Assembly: GCA_035691485.1 (NCBI GenBank)
Contig: DASSIZ010000027.1
Location: forward strand, 1-37,959
Length of the DNA: 37,959 nt
Source: Terriglobales bacterium
GTDB lineage: Bacteria > Acidobacteriota > Terriglobia > Terriglobales > Acidobacteriaceae
Reading direction: 5' to 3'
The translations under genes and the position numbers were made by a program. Every line of letters begins with the position of its first letter. Position 1 is the stretch's first letter. The notes below the pieces were generated by a model. That model was not told the origin of the DNA. It ran no database searches and was given only the letters and a program-made list of their open reading frames with translations. Shown in pieces: positions 6,904 through 14,500 of this stretch.

Positions 6904-8061
6904 ACCTGCTTTTTTCACTTCCGTATTCTGGTCGGCGCGGAAGCGGAGCACGGCGCCCACCCCGCCGGCCGAAGACAACTCCGGGTTGTCGGGAATATGG
7001 ATGATTTCAATTCCACTACGCACCGACCGGCGCAATAACGCATCGGCAACGTCTTCAAGTTCCTGCGTCAGCCGGCCGCAGGCGGCGCAATTTTCGGCCA
7101 TGTGAGCATCGAGGTGTCCGCAATTGGGGCACTCGGTTGCGCGGCGGGCAAAATCGCGCGCCAAGAGCAAAGTTTGAACTTCCCCTTTCTCCAATGACTC
7201 CAGCACCCGCTTCAGGCCGGTGGCGCCGCGCCCGTTGCGCTGCGCTCCGCCGATCGCCTCCCGCACCAGGCCCGCACGCCGGTTGGCGCGAAACTCGTTG
7301 TAGAGGCGTTCCGCCGACTCACGCGCCTGGGCCATGGTCGCAGTCGCCGGATCAATGGGAAAATGTCCGACGAAGCGCTGCCGGACGTAGGGGTGGAGAT
7401 AGGGCTCAAATTCAGGCCAATTCTCTTCGCGGCAGCCGACCAGAAAGCGCTCGTAGCCGCTCTCCTGCAATTCGCGCATGCGTTCCGCGATGCGCTTGTA
7501 CCAATGCATGGCTTCGTGCTCGACGTGGCGCTCGGCGTGCCCGGCATCGTAGCCGGCGAACCCGTCGCTGCGTCCGCGGCGCGGCAACTCATTGGCGAAC
7601 TTCTCGCGCTCGGTGATCTCGTCCATCCACAACTGGAAGAAGCGCGCCTTGGTCTTGTCAAAGAGCACGATCGAGAGCCGCGGCAAGACGTCGGCAATCG
7701 CGGTGAGCGGCCGCAGATGAAACCGCCGGTTGACAAACAGATGAGTCCCGGCCAGCCGCGGGAGGTCGAACTCGCGCCAGAAATTATGTTTTCCGGAGGC
7801 GAACACCGCCTTGGCGCGGCCGCCGTTTCCGTGCAGGCGCTCGGCCATGTCGAGGATTTTCTGCAGGTCGTCTCGCGCGCTGCCGTTCTTGCCGTTCTTT
7901 TCCGCTTCGCGGATGGCGTTCCGCACCAGGTCTTTCACCAGGATCAGTTCTTCGCGGTGCGATTTGTCCTTGGGGGTTGAGGGTTGATAGTAAAAACTCA
8001 GGGCGCTGCCTTCGAGAGATTCGAATTCGGCTAACTCGCGAATGTTTTCACGGGTAATCAT
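6901..8061 (-). CDS. bacterial eRF1-like (baeRF) protein with zinc ribbon
   Basis: Member of the bacterial archaeo-eukaryotic release-factor-like families. 386 residues: a helical N-terminal part (1-100), an eRF1 domain-2-like part (about 125-235, strand LSIVLFDKTKARFFQLW, then a His-rich loop and a long helix), and a domain-3-like end (about 265-375). The end has TGLKRVLESLEKGEVQTLLL, a four-Cys zinc ribbon (Cys311, 314, 325, 328) and GIEIIHIPDNPELSSAGGVG, closely following the archaeal RF1/Pelota layout. The GGQ peptide-release motif is not visible; the equivalent loop reads GFAGYDAGHAERH. Ordinary termination is therefore unlikely, and a role in ribosome rescue, splitting or stress is inferred. 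AGGAG precedes the ATG. It lies 32 bp after the HPF-sigma fusion gene and is surely co-transcribed with it. Confidence 0.78.
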   Translation of the reverse strand: MITRENIRELAEFESLEGSALSFYYQPSTPKDKSHREELILVKDLVRNAIREAEKNGKNGSARDDLQKILDMAERLHGNGGRAKAVFASGKHNFWREFDLPRLAGTHLFVNRRFHLRPLTAIADVLPRLSIVLFDKTKARFFQLWMDEITEREKFANELPRRGRSDGFAGYDAGHAERHVEHEAMHWYKRIAERMRELQESGYERFLVGCREENWPEFEPYLHPYVRQRFVGHFPIDPATATMAQARESAERLYNEFRANRRAGLVREAIGGAQRNGRGATGLKRVLESLEKGEVQTLLLARDFARRATECPNCGHLDAHMAENCAACGRLTQELEDVADALLRRSVRSGIEIIHIPDNPELSSAGGVGAVLRFRADQNTEVKKAG

Positions 8062-8093
8062 TCACAACTCCTGAGCGCCACGGTCTGGCGATC

Positions 8094-9140
8094 TTAAGCG
8101 ATTTTGGAATGCTGCAGAAGCTTGTCCTTGAACTCATCGGGAACTACCAGGCTCTTGTGCAAGTGTTCGCGCGCGTGCGCCACCGCAGCGCGCACCTGGT
8201 CTGCAGAGCGGTTGGTTATCACTGCGATTTCGTCGGGAGTGAATCCCTCGACCGCATACAGGAGGAAGGCTTCGCGGTCCTCGGCTTTGGCAGTGAGCAA
8301 AGCGGCCTCCACCATGGTGATCATTTCGTCAGTGGCGGCGGAGGCTTCCGGCGTGCTGACCCGGCTGTCGGCGATCAGATCTTCGTTGGCAACCGCCTCG
8401 TCGGGCTGATGAAACTGCATCTGAAGCTCGTCGGCGTTGTGGATGTCGGTCTGACGATAGGCATGGTCGAGCGGCACCTGTGGCACCTGCTCGCCGTTCC
8501 GACCTGCAATCTCGTCGATGGCGCGCCGCGCCAGCCGGAACAGCCACGGTTCCAGGCTGACCACTTCGGGCTTGTCCTCGCCATTGTCGAGGGCATTGGC
8601 GACGGCTTCGTCGATCACCTCGTCGGGACTGACCTGGTCGCGCCGGATTAGTCCGAGGTTCTCGCGATAGCGCAGCTCGCGCTCCACGAACCGGGTAAGC
8701 AAAAGGAAATTCGCGTTGATGTAGGAGCGCACGTCCTCGCCGGAAATAGTCGGCGTTTGCACCGCGGCAATGGTCTCCTCAAACGGCACCTGCGGCTGCG
8801 GCCGAGTGGCGCCGGCCCGCCTCCGACGCGGCCACTTGTGGGCGTTGCGCAGCATGTCCTTGTGCTTGGTGACTTGCTCCACCAGCTGTTCGAATGCGCC
8901 CTTGATGGCGGCAGTTGGCGTGGGCCCGTTCTCCTTGGCGGCCATCTGCCCGGAGGGCAGGCGCAGATTCAGCGCCACCGACGGACCTTCGCGCGGATTG
9001 TTTTCTTCAATGATTGCGTGCAGATGCACCAGTTCCGGGCGAAAGACCTGCAGCCGCTTGCCGATTTTCTGGATCTGCTGGTTGAACTCTTTTTCGAGGT
9101 CGGGAGTCTTGGAAACCTTGTAGCTGATGTGGACGTTCAT
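8094..9140 (-). CDS. HPF/RaiA domain fused to a sigma-70-like module
   Basis: A 348-residue two-part protein. Residues 1-100 match the S30AE/HPF-RaiA ribosome-hibernation fold (MNVHISYKVSKTPDLEKEF, then a helix, a strand with VHLHAIIEEN, a strand with SVALNLRLPSG, and the C-terminal helix TAAIKGAFEQLVEQVTKHK). A basic linker (WPRRRRAG, about 103-110) leads to a sigma-factor-like half. A region-2-like segment (about 137-215, including EPWLFRLARRAIDEI) and a region-4 helix-turn-helix (about 275-330, FTPDEIAVITNRSADQVRAA) can be seen. HPF proteins bind the 30S decoding region and idle ribosomes; sigma region 4 normally binds -35 DNA. Whether the sigma half still binds RNA polymerase is unknown. 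First gene of a two-gene unit with the eRF1-like protein. Confidence 0.8.
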   Translation of the reverse strand: MNVHISYKVSKTPDLEKEFNQQIQKIGKRLQVFRPELVHLHAIIEENNPREGPSVALNLRLPSGQMAAKENGPTPTAAIKGAFEQLVEQVTKHKDMLRNAHKWPRRRRAGATRPQPQVPFEETIAAVQTPTISGEDVRSYINANFLLLTRFVERELRYRENLGLIRRDQVSPDEVIDEAVANALDNGEDKPEVVSLEPWLFRLARRAIDEIAGRNGEQVPQVPLDHAYRQTDIHNADELQMQFHQPDEAVANEDLIADSRVSTPEASAATDEMITMVEAALLTAKAEDREAFLLYAVEGFTPDEIAVITNRSADQVRAAVAHAREHLHKSLVVPDEFKDKLLQHSKIA

Positions 9141-9153
9141 GCAGAGCCTCGTA

Positions 9154-9173
9154 CACAGGCTTGAGCACCTGTG
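9154..9173. promoter_or_regulatory. hairpin in the leader of the HPF-sigma gene
   Basis: CACAGG (9154-9159) pairs with CCTGTG (9168-9173) across an 8-base loop, 14-33 bases before the ATG at 9140. One arm repeats the CACCTGT heptamer found again at 9205-9211 beside the candidate -10 element. It could affect translation or be an operator pair; only the sequence symmetry is seen. Confidence 0.3.
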
Positions 9174-9198
9174 AGCCCACTAGCTTCCTACTGGCGGA

Positions 9199-9225
9199 AT
9201 TTTACACCTGTCAGGGTAGAGGCAA
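9199..9225 (-). promoter_or_regulatory. candidate promoter of the HPF-sigma unit
   Basis: On the minus strand TTGCCT (9225-9220) and TAAAAT (9204-9199) are separated by 15 bp, slightly short for sigma-70. A copy of ACAGGTG lies in the spacer directly against the -10, and another 39 bp downstream, which could be a regulator site. The ATG is about 60 bp downstream. Confidence 0.35.
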
Positions 9226-9279
9226 GCACAGAGTTAAGCGTTGTCCAGGAAAAGGCGGCAGTCAACGTGCTAGTACGGG

Positions 9280-9295
9280 AAAAAACGGGTTCCCG
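9280..9295 (-). terminator. weak terminator after mqnE
   Basis: On the minus strand the short palindrome CGGGAACCCG is followed by TTTTTT, about 90 bp after the mqnE stop and before the HPF-sigma promoter. The stem is very short; an alternative GGGAA/TTCCC pairing also exists. The rest of the 9141-9384 gap holds no supported gene. Confidence 0.3.
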
Positions 9296-9384
9296 AAATG
9301 ATTGCGAGTTGCAAATTTCCTGCTTGACGAGCGGGAGGTCAGGAGGCAGGCAGGCGGTCAGAGCAGAGGAGCAACCGCACACAC

Positions 9385-10521
9385 CTACACTGCCACTGTC
9401 ACCGAGGTTTCCGTGCGAGTGACCGGCCGGTAAAGGGTGTCGCGCTCGACCGGCTCGCGTCCCGCCTCCTTGATCAGCCGGATCAACTCCTGCCGGCGAA
9501 GCCCCTGCGGGGTGGTGGCGCCGGCATCGTGGTAGATCTTCTCCTCGATGACTGTTCCATCGAGATCGTCGGCGCCGAAACGCTGGGCGATCTGCGCGAT
9601 TTTCGGCGTCATCATCTGCCAGTAGGCCTTGATGTGCGGGAAGTTGTCGAGCACCAGCCGCGCAACGGCAATGCTCTTGATGTCCGCGAATCCGGTCGTG
9701 GTCATCAGGTGCTGCAGGGGCGTGTTGGCAGGATGAAACGCGAGCGGAATGAAAGTCTGGAAGCCGCCGGTCTCGTCCTGCAATAGACGCAAGTGCAGCA
9801 GGTGGTCGACGCGGTCCTCGTCGTTCTCGATATGCCCGTAAAGCATGGTGGCGTTGGATTTCAAGCCGACCTGGTGCGCCAGCCGCGCGGTGTCAATCCA
9901 CTGCTGCCCGTCGATTTTGTGGTCGCAGATAATGTGCCGCACGCGGTCGGTGAAGATTTCCGCGCCGCCGCCGGGCAGCGAGTCCACGCCGGCTTGCTTC
10001 AGCTTCAGCAGCGTGTCACGGATGCTGAGCTTGGCGATCTTGGCCAGGAACGCGACCTCCACCATGGTGAATGCCTTCAGGTGCACCGATGGGAATCGCT
10101 GCTTCAGCCCGGAAATCAGATCGAGAAAATACTGGAAAGGCAGGTCGGGATGCAGCCCGCCCACAATGTGAAACTCGGTCACCGCTTCCGAGTAGCCGGA
10201 GGCGGCGGTCTGGAACGCCTCCTCGAGCGCCATGGTGTAGGCGCCGGGTGCGTCTTTCTTGCGCCCGAAAGCGCACAGGCGGCACGCCGCCACGCATACG
10301 TTGGTGGGATTGATGTGGCGGTTGACGTTGAAGTAGGTGCGGTCGCCGTGCAGCCGCTCGCGAACATGATTGGCCAGCCAGCCGATGGCGAGAATGTCGC
10401 TGGAGCGGTAAAGTGCGAGCGCGTCGCCGGCCTCAAGGCGCTGCTGGGCGAGGACCTTGGCGGCAACCGGCTTCAGTCGCGCGTCGTCAGTCTGAAATTC
10501 GTGCCTGGCAGACATGGACAT
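9385..10521 (-). CDS. mqnE: aminodeoxyfutalosine synthase (radical SAM)
   Basis: Radical-SAM enzyme of the futalosine route to menaquinone. MqnE joins 3-[(1-carboxyvinyl)oxy]benzoate with a SAM-derived adenosyl radical to give 6-amino-6-deoxyfutalosine. 378 residues. The iron-sulphur motif is NPTNVCVAACRLCAF (Cys76, Cys80, Cys83), the usual CX3CX2C. Strongly MqnE-like signatures follow: GYSEAVTEFHIVGGLHP, DSLPGGGAEIF, NATMLYGHIE, DETGGFQTFIPLAFHP and the C-terminal EEKIYHDAGA. These fit MqnE better than the sister enzyme MqnC. It lies 75 bp downstream of the UbiA-type prenyltransferase gene on the same strand, consistent with a menaquinone operon; mqnA, mqnC and mqnD are not in the window. 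The start could be residue 1 or Met3. Confidence 0.93.
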   Translation of the reverse strand: MSMSARHEFQTDDARLKPVAAKVLAQQRLEAGDALALYRSSDILAIGWLANHVRERLHGDRTYFNVNRHINPTNVCVAACRLCAFGRKKDAPGAYTMALEEAFQTAASGYSEAVTEFHIVGGLHPDLPFQYFLDLISGLKQRFPSVHLKAFTMVEVAFLAKIAKLSIRDTLLKLKQAGVDSLPGGGAEIFTDRVRHIICDHKIDGQQWIDTARLAHQVGLKSNATMLYGHIENDEDRVDHLLHLRLLQDETGGFQTFIPLAFHPANTPLQHLMTTTGFADIKSIAVARLVLDNFPHIKAYWQMMTPKIAQIAQRFGADDLDGTVIEEKIYHDAGATTPQGLRRQELIRLIKEAGREPVERDTLYRPVTRTETSVTVAV

Positions 10522-10574
10522 TTGATGATACCGCAGCGCGGCGCGAAGTCACAGGCGGGGTTGCCGCACGACCA

Positions 10575-10588
10575 GTCCCGATAGGGAC
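10575..10588. repeat. short palindrome GTCCC-GATA-GGGAC
   Basis: A perfect 5-bp inverted repeat with a four-base loop, between the prenyltransferase and mqnE genes and flanked by TGCCG and CGGCA that could extend it. On the minus strand it reads CGTCCCTATCGGGAC, resembling CGTCCCTATATGGGC at 1048-1062. Confidence 0.35.
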
Positions 10589-10596
10589 GGCACGAA

Positions 10597-11457
10597 TTAC
10601 CGCACCAGGAAATTGGCCGTCACAAACCCCAAAAACACCATCGAAATCACGCCGTTCATGGTGAAGAAGGCCGCGTTCAATCGCGACAGGTCTTGTGCCG
10701 AAACCAGCGAGTGCTCGTAGGCGAGCAGCAACCCGACCACCACCACGCCCGCAATCGCAATCGGCCCGAGGCCGAACACGTAAATCAACAGTCCGAGCAG
10801 CGCCAGTGTAATCACGTGAAAGGCGCGGGCAATCCACAATGATCGGCCAATCCCGAAGAAGCGCGGCACCGAATACAGCCCCGACTGGCAATCGAAGTCG
10901 TAATCCTGGCAGGCATAAAGGACGTCGAAGCCGCCGCCCCAGAAGGTGACCGCGGCGGTGAGAATCAGGATGCGCGGATCCAGCATTCCCCGTACCGCCA
11001 CCCAACCTGCCGCCGGCGCCAGTCCCATGGCAAATCCCAGCACCACGTGAGACCAGCGCGTGAATCGCTTGGTAAATGAGTAAAGAAGAATCACTCCAAG
11101 CGCGACCGGCGACAAATACAGCGCCAGCCGGTTCAATTTCGCCGCCGCCAATACCAGCAGCAGGCTGGAAACAATGACAAACGCCGCCACGAACTGCCGC
11201 GACAACGCGCCCGTAGGCAGAGCGCGCATTTTGGTGCGCGGATTAGCGGCGTCAAAGGAGTGGTCGGCCAGCCGGTTAAAGCTCATGGCTGCGGCACGGG
11301 CGGAAACCAGCCCGACAGCGATCCACAGCAGTTGCCGCGGCGCAGGTATGCCTCGCGCTGCCAGTACTGCGCCGGTCAGTCCAAACGGGAGCGTGAGCAC
11401 GGAATGCTCCCACTTGATCATCTCCAGCGTTGTTCCCAGGCTGCGCAGAACGGGCAC
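10597..11457 (-). CDS. mqnP: UbiA-family polyprenyltransferase, probably menaquinone pathway (MqnP-like)
   Basis: Membrane prenyltransferase of the UbiA superfamily that attaches a polyprenyl tail to an aromatic acceptor. 286 residues with about eight or nine hydrophobic helices. Both Asp-rich motifs are visible: NRLADHSFDAANPRT (the NX3DX3D motif, about residues 61-75) and YACQDYDFDCQSG (DX3D region, about 180-192). The proximity of mqnE points to the futalosine-pathway acceptor rather than 4-hydroxybenzoate, although annotation pipelines often call this family 4-hydroxybenzoate octaprenyltransferase (UbiA). No good ribosome site is obvious before the ATG. An AT-rich repeat lies upstream, between it and tamB. 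Family certain, substrate inferred from context. Confidence 0.82.
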   Translation of the reverse strand: MPVLRSLGTTLEMIKWEHSVLTLPFGLTGAVLAARGIPAPRQLLWIAVGLVSARAAAMSFNRLADHSFDAANPRTKMRALPTGALSRQFVAAFVIVSSLLLVLAAAKLNRLALYLSPVALGVILLYSFTKRFTRWSHVVLGFAMGLAPAAGWVAVRGMLDPRILILTAAVTFWGGGFDVLYACQDYDFDCQSGLYSVPRFFGIGRSLWIARAFHVITLALLGLLIYVFGLGPIAIAGVVVVGLLLAYEHSLVSAQDLSRLNAAFFTMNGVISMVFLGFVTANFLVR

Positions 11458-11502
11458 GAAGAAATTGTAAATGGTGGCGGTTTTGCGAATTGAAGATTTA
11501 GG

Positions 11503-11571
11503 AATTTATCAATTTACGAAATTACGAATTACAGAGTTATGCCTCTAAATTCGTCCATCCGCAAATCCGTC
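11503..11571. repeat. AT-rich octamer-type repeat
   Basis: Units of eight bases: AATTTATC, AATTTACG, AAATTACG, AATTACAG (11503-11534), then AAATTCGTC and AAATCCGTC spaced 16 bp apart (11547 and 11563). This AT-rich patch stands out in GC-rich surroundings and fills the 129-bp gap between the tamB stop and the prenyltransferase start. No gene is seen here. Confidence 0.45.
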
Positions 11572-11586
11572 AATTTTTGAATTGCG

Positions 11587-14500
11587 CTACCGTCTCCGCC
11601 GCTTGATCCGCACGTCGAAGGAGAGCACCCCGTACTGGTCGCGAGTGGCAAGAATGGACAGCTGCCGGCTGTAGTTGTATTCCACCTGGATGATCTGCTG
11701 TGCCGAATGGGTGAGGTCGGTCACATAGGTTACGGTGAATTCTTTCGACACCTGCTGCTCGATGGTGACGCGGGCATTCGGGTCCAGGGCCTCGTTGGCG
11801 CCAACCTCGGGGGAAATCTTGATGCGGCTGACTCCGAACAGCCGCTGCATGCGCGGGCTGGTGGCCGAGGTCAGCGCTTGCCCCAGGATCGCCTGGGACG
11901 CGGACTCGGTAAAGCTTGGATTCGCCTGCGTCGCCATGACCGACTCCTCGCGCGTGCGGCCGAAGGCGAGCAGCGCGATGATGTCAGAGGTGGGCAGCGG
12001 CGGATCGGAGCGATAGGTGGTGCTCATGCGATCCAGCGGTCCGTGAAATCCCAGGGTGATGTCGTAATCACGAACGCGCGTGGTGGCCTCCACGTCCAGC
12101 AGGGGCTCGATCCGCACCGGGTTGTTGAAGGTCACGTCGCCGCGCTCAAGCTGGTAGTTGGTGCCGTTGAGTGTGACCTGGCCCTCGGTGATGTTCACCC
12201 GGCCGAGCAGGATCGGCCTGGACGCGGTGCCGCGAATATTCAAGTCGACGTCACCGGTCAGGCGGGCCAGCGAAGTCGTGACCTGCAGCTCAGGCGTGGA
12301 CACCACGTGCACCGCGAGGCGCATGTTGTTGAACGGCGATTTGGGATTCGGGGCCTCCGGCGCCTGCCGCGCCTTGGCGATCGCCAGCGCCAGGTCAAAC
12401 TGCGGCGTCATGCCGAAGCGCGTCACCGTGGCCGTGCCGGACAAAGTCGAATTGCTGGTGGTTCCGCTCAGCCGCAGATCGGTGTCGAGCACCGTGCCCA
12501 AACCCTGCGGATAGCGCAGCCGGATGTCCTTGCCCTGCATGGTGAGGTTGAATGCGGGGATGTTGGCATAGGTGACAAAACCGCCCAGGGTCAAGGTGCC
12601 GCCTCCGGTGGCGGCGGTGAGCGACTGGATCTGCATGCGGTCCTGGTTAAACACGATGGTGCCGTTAATGTCACTGAGGCCGTTGGGAAAATTGATGTTG
12701 GCCAGCGAACCCTTGTTGATCTTCACTCGCCCAAACAGCACCGGGCGGCTCATGTTGCCGCGCGCATTGATGTCGAATTCCATCATGCCGCCGGCATGCA
12801 GGTCAGGATTGAGGATCTGCAACAACTTAAGGTGCACGTTGCCCTCGGCACGCAGATCCATCTCTTTAGATCCGGCCAATGCCACCGTGCCGGCAGCGGT
12901 CATCTCGGTATTTTCTTCACCCGCAAGCTTGAATTGCTCCACCGTCAAGACCTGGTCGGCGACGCGAAAGCGCAAGGGGCCGTCATTGTGCACGCGCACG
13001 TTTTCCATGTCCGCGGAAAACTGGTCGATGTCGCCAGTGACGGTAAGCATGCTGGGACGCCGCAGCGGTCCCGCCAGTTCAATGTTCCCGCTCATCGAGG
13101 AATGGCCTGTGATGCGGCCCTTCAGGAATTCGTGCAGCATCGCGTCCACGTCGAGGCGGGTAAATTTCAACGTGAGTTGGGCGGGAAAATCGCCGCGCAT
13201 CCCAACCGTGCCGGTGAGCCCGAACTGGGCCGCCGGAATGTCACTGTTGGCCATGATTCGCATTACTCCGGCGCTGGTCGTGGCTTTCACCTCCAGGTTG
13301 CCCATGCGCTCGGCATTCAGCGTCACATCGCGCAGGAGAAGATCGGCATCCACCACCGGCGCCGCGGTGGTCCCGGAACCGCGCGCCTCGAAGGTCATCA
13401 TTCCGCCCACCGAGATGCGCGGTAATTGCAGCCTGGAGAAATGTGCCAGGTTGAAGTTGCTTCCCTTGACGTTGAAGGTGAACGCCGTCGTCTTCGGGTT
13501 GTACCCGGCCGTTCCGGTGACGCGAGCGCCATTATGCGCAATCACGAGATGCGAGAGCCGGACTTCCTGATCCGCCAGTACGACGTCGGCGCTGACGTTC
13601 TGAAACGCTTCGCCTTTCAGCGTGGCGTTGGTAATGCGCAAGTGCCCGGATCCGACGGGCGCATCGGCGGTGCCGCTCACTTGCAGCGAGCCGTCGGTCA
13701 ACCCGCTGATGGGGTAGTCCAATGAAAGAATGGTTTGCAGATCGCGCGCCTCAAAGGCGTGGAGGTCGGCCCGCACAGACAGCGGCAACGAGCCGCGCGC
13801 CGCGCCATGATCGAGCGCGAGCTTGAGATCGAACGACGCGTCTTCCCTGCCCCGCCGCAAGCGCGCCCCGGTGAGCGCGAACTGGGTGGGCGAATACTGC
13901 ACCTGCGCGGCGAACGAATCGAACTTCGCCAAGCGCGCCGGCGCGGCATCAGTCCTGGGCGAGAGCAGATACTGGAGTGGAACAGGAATTGCAAAATCGG
14001 CGAGGGCTAACTGGCCTGCAAGTTGCGGCGCCGCCATTGTACCGGTGAGGTTTCCCGTAAACGTCGCCCGCCCCGTCACGCCTTCCGGCAGGCGGTTGGC
14101 GGGACTCAGCGCTGCCAGCAGCGGATCCAGGTCGCGAAGGTCCCCCACTACGAGCGATACTTTCATGTTGTTATTGCGCGCCATCGTGCCCGAGGCGTCC
14201 AGCTTGAGAGAACGCGCGGTCGCGCTCAATTGCGACAATTGAAGTGCCAGGGTATCGATGGCGTACGTGCCGTGAATGGTCGCGCTCACGGGAAGTTGCT
14301 GCGCCGTCGCCGGCACCGGTATTACCTCGACGTCGAACCTGGCGTGGCTATGAGCCGGGGAGCCGCGAAAGGTCACTTCCATGGTGCCGCTCGCGGAGCC
14401 TACGGGTTTCAATTTGTCGGCGGGCAATTGGCGCGTCGAAATCGCTGCCGCAATACGCGACACCGACATCTGGTTCAAGCGCAAGTGCGCCACCTCATCC

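Noticed and set aside
9171-9422. Possible small gene in the gap upstream of the HPF-sigma gene
   Set aside because: It overlaps the mqnE 3' end, has no ribosome site and no protein-like composition.
11707-13425. Long plus-strand open frame opposite tamB (572 codons)
   Set aside because: It mirrors the coding frame of tamB in GC-rich DNA; composition (His/Arg/Gly-rich) and lack of any motif mark it as an antisense shadow.
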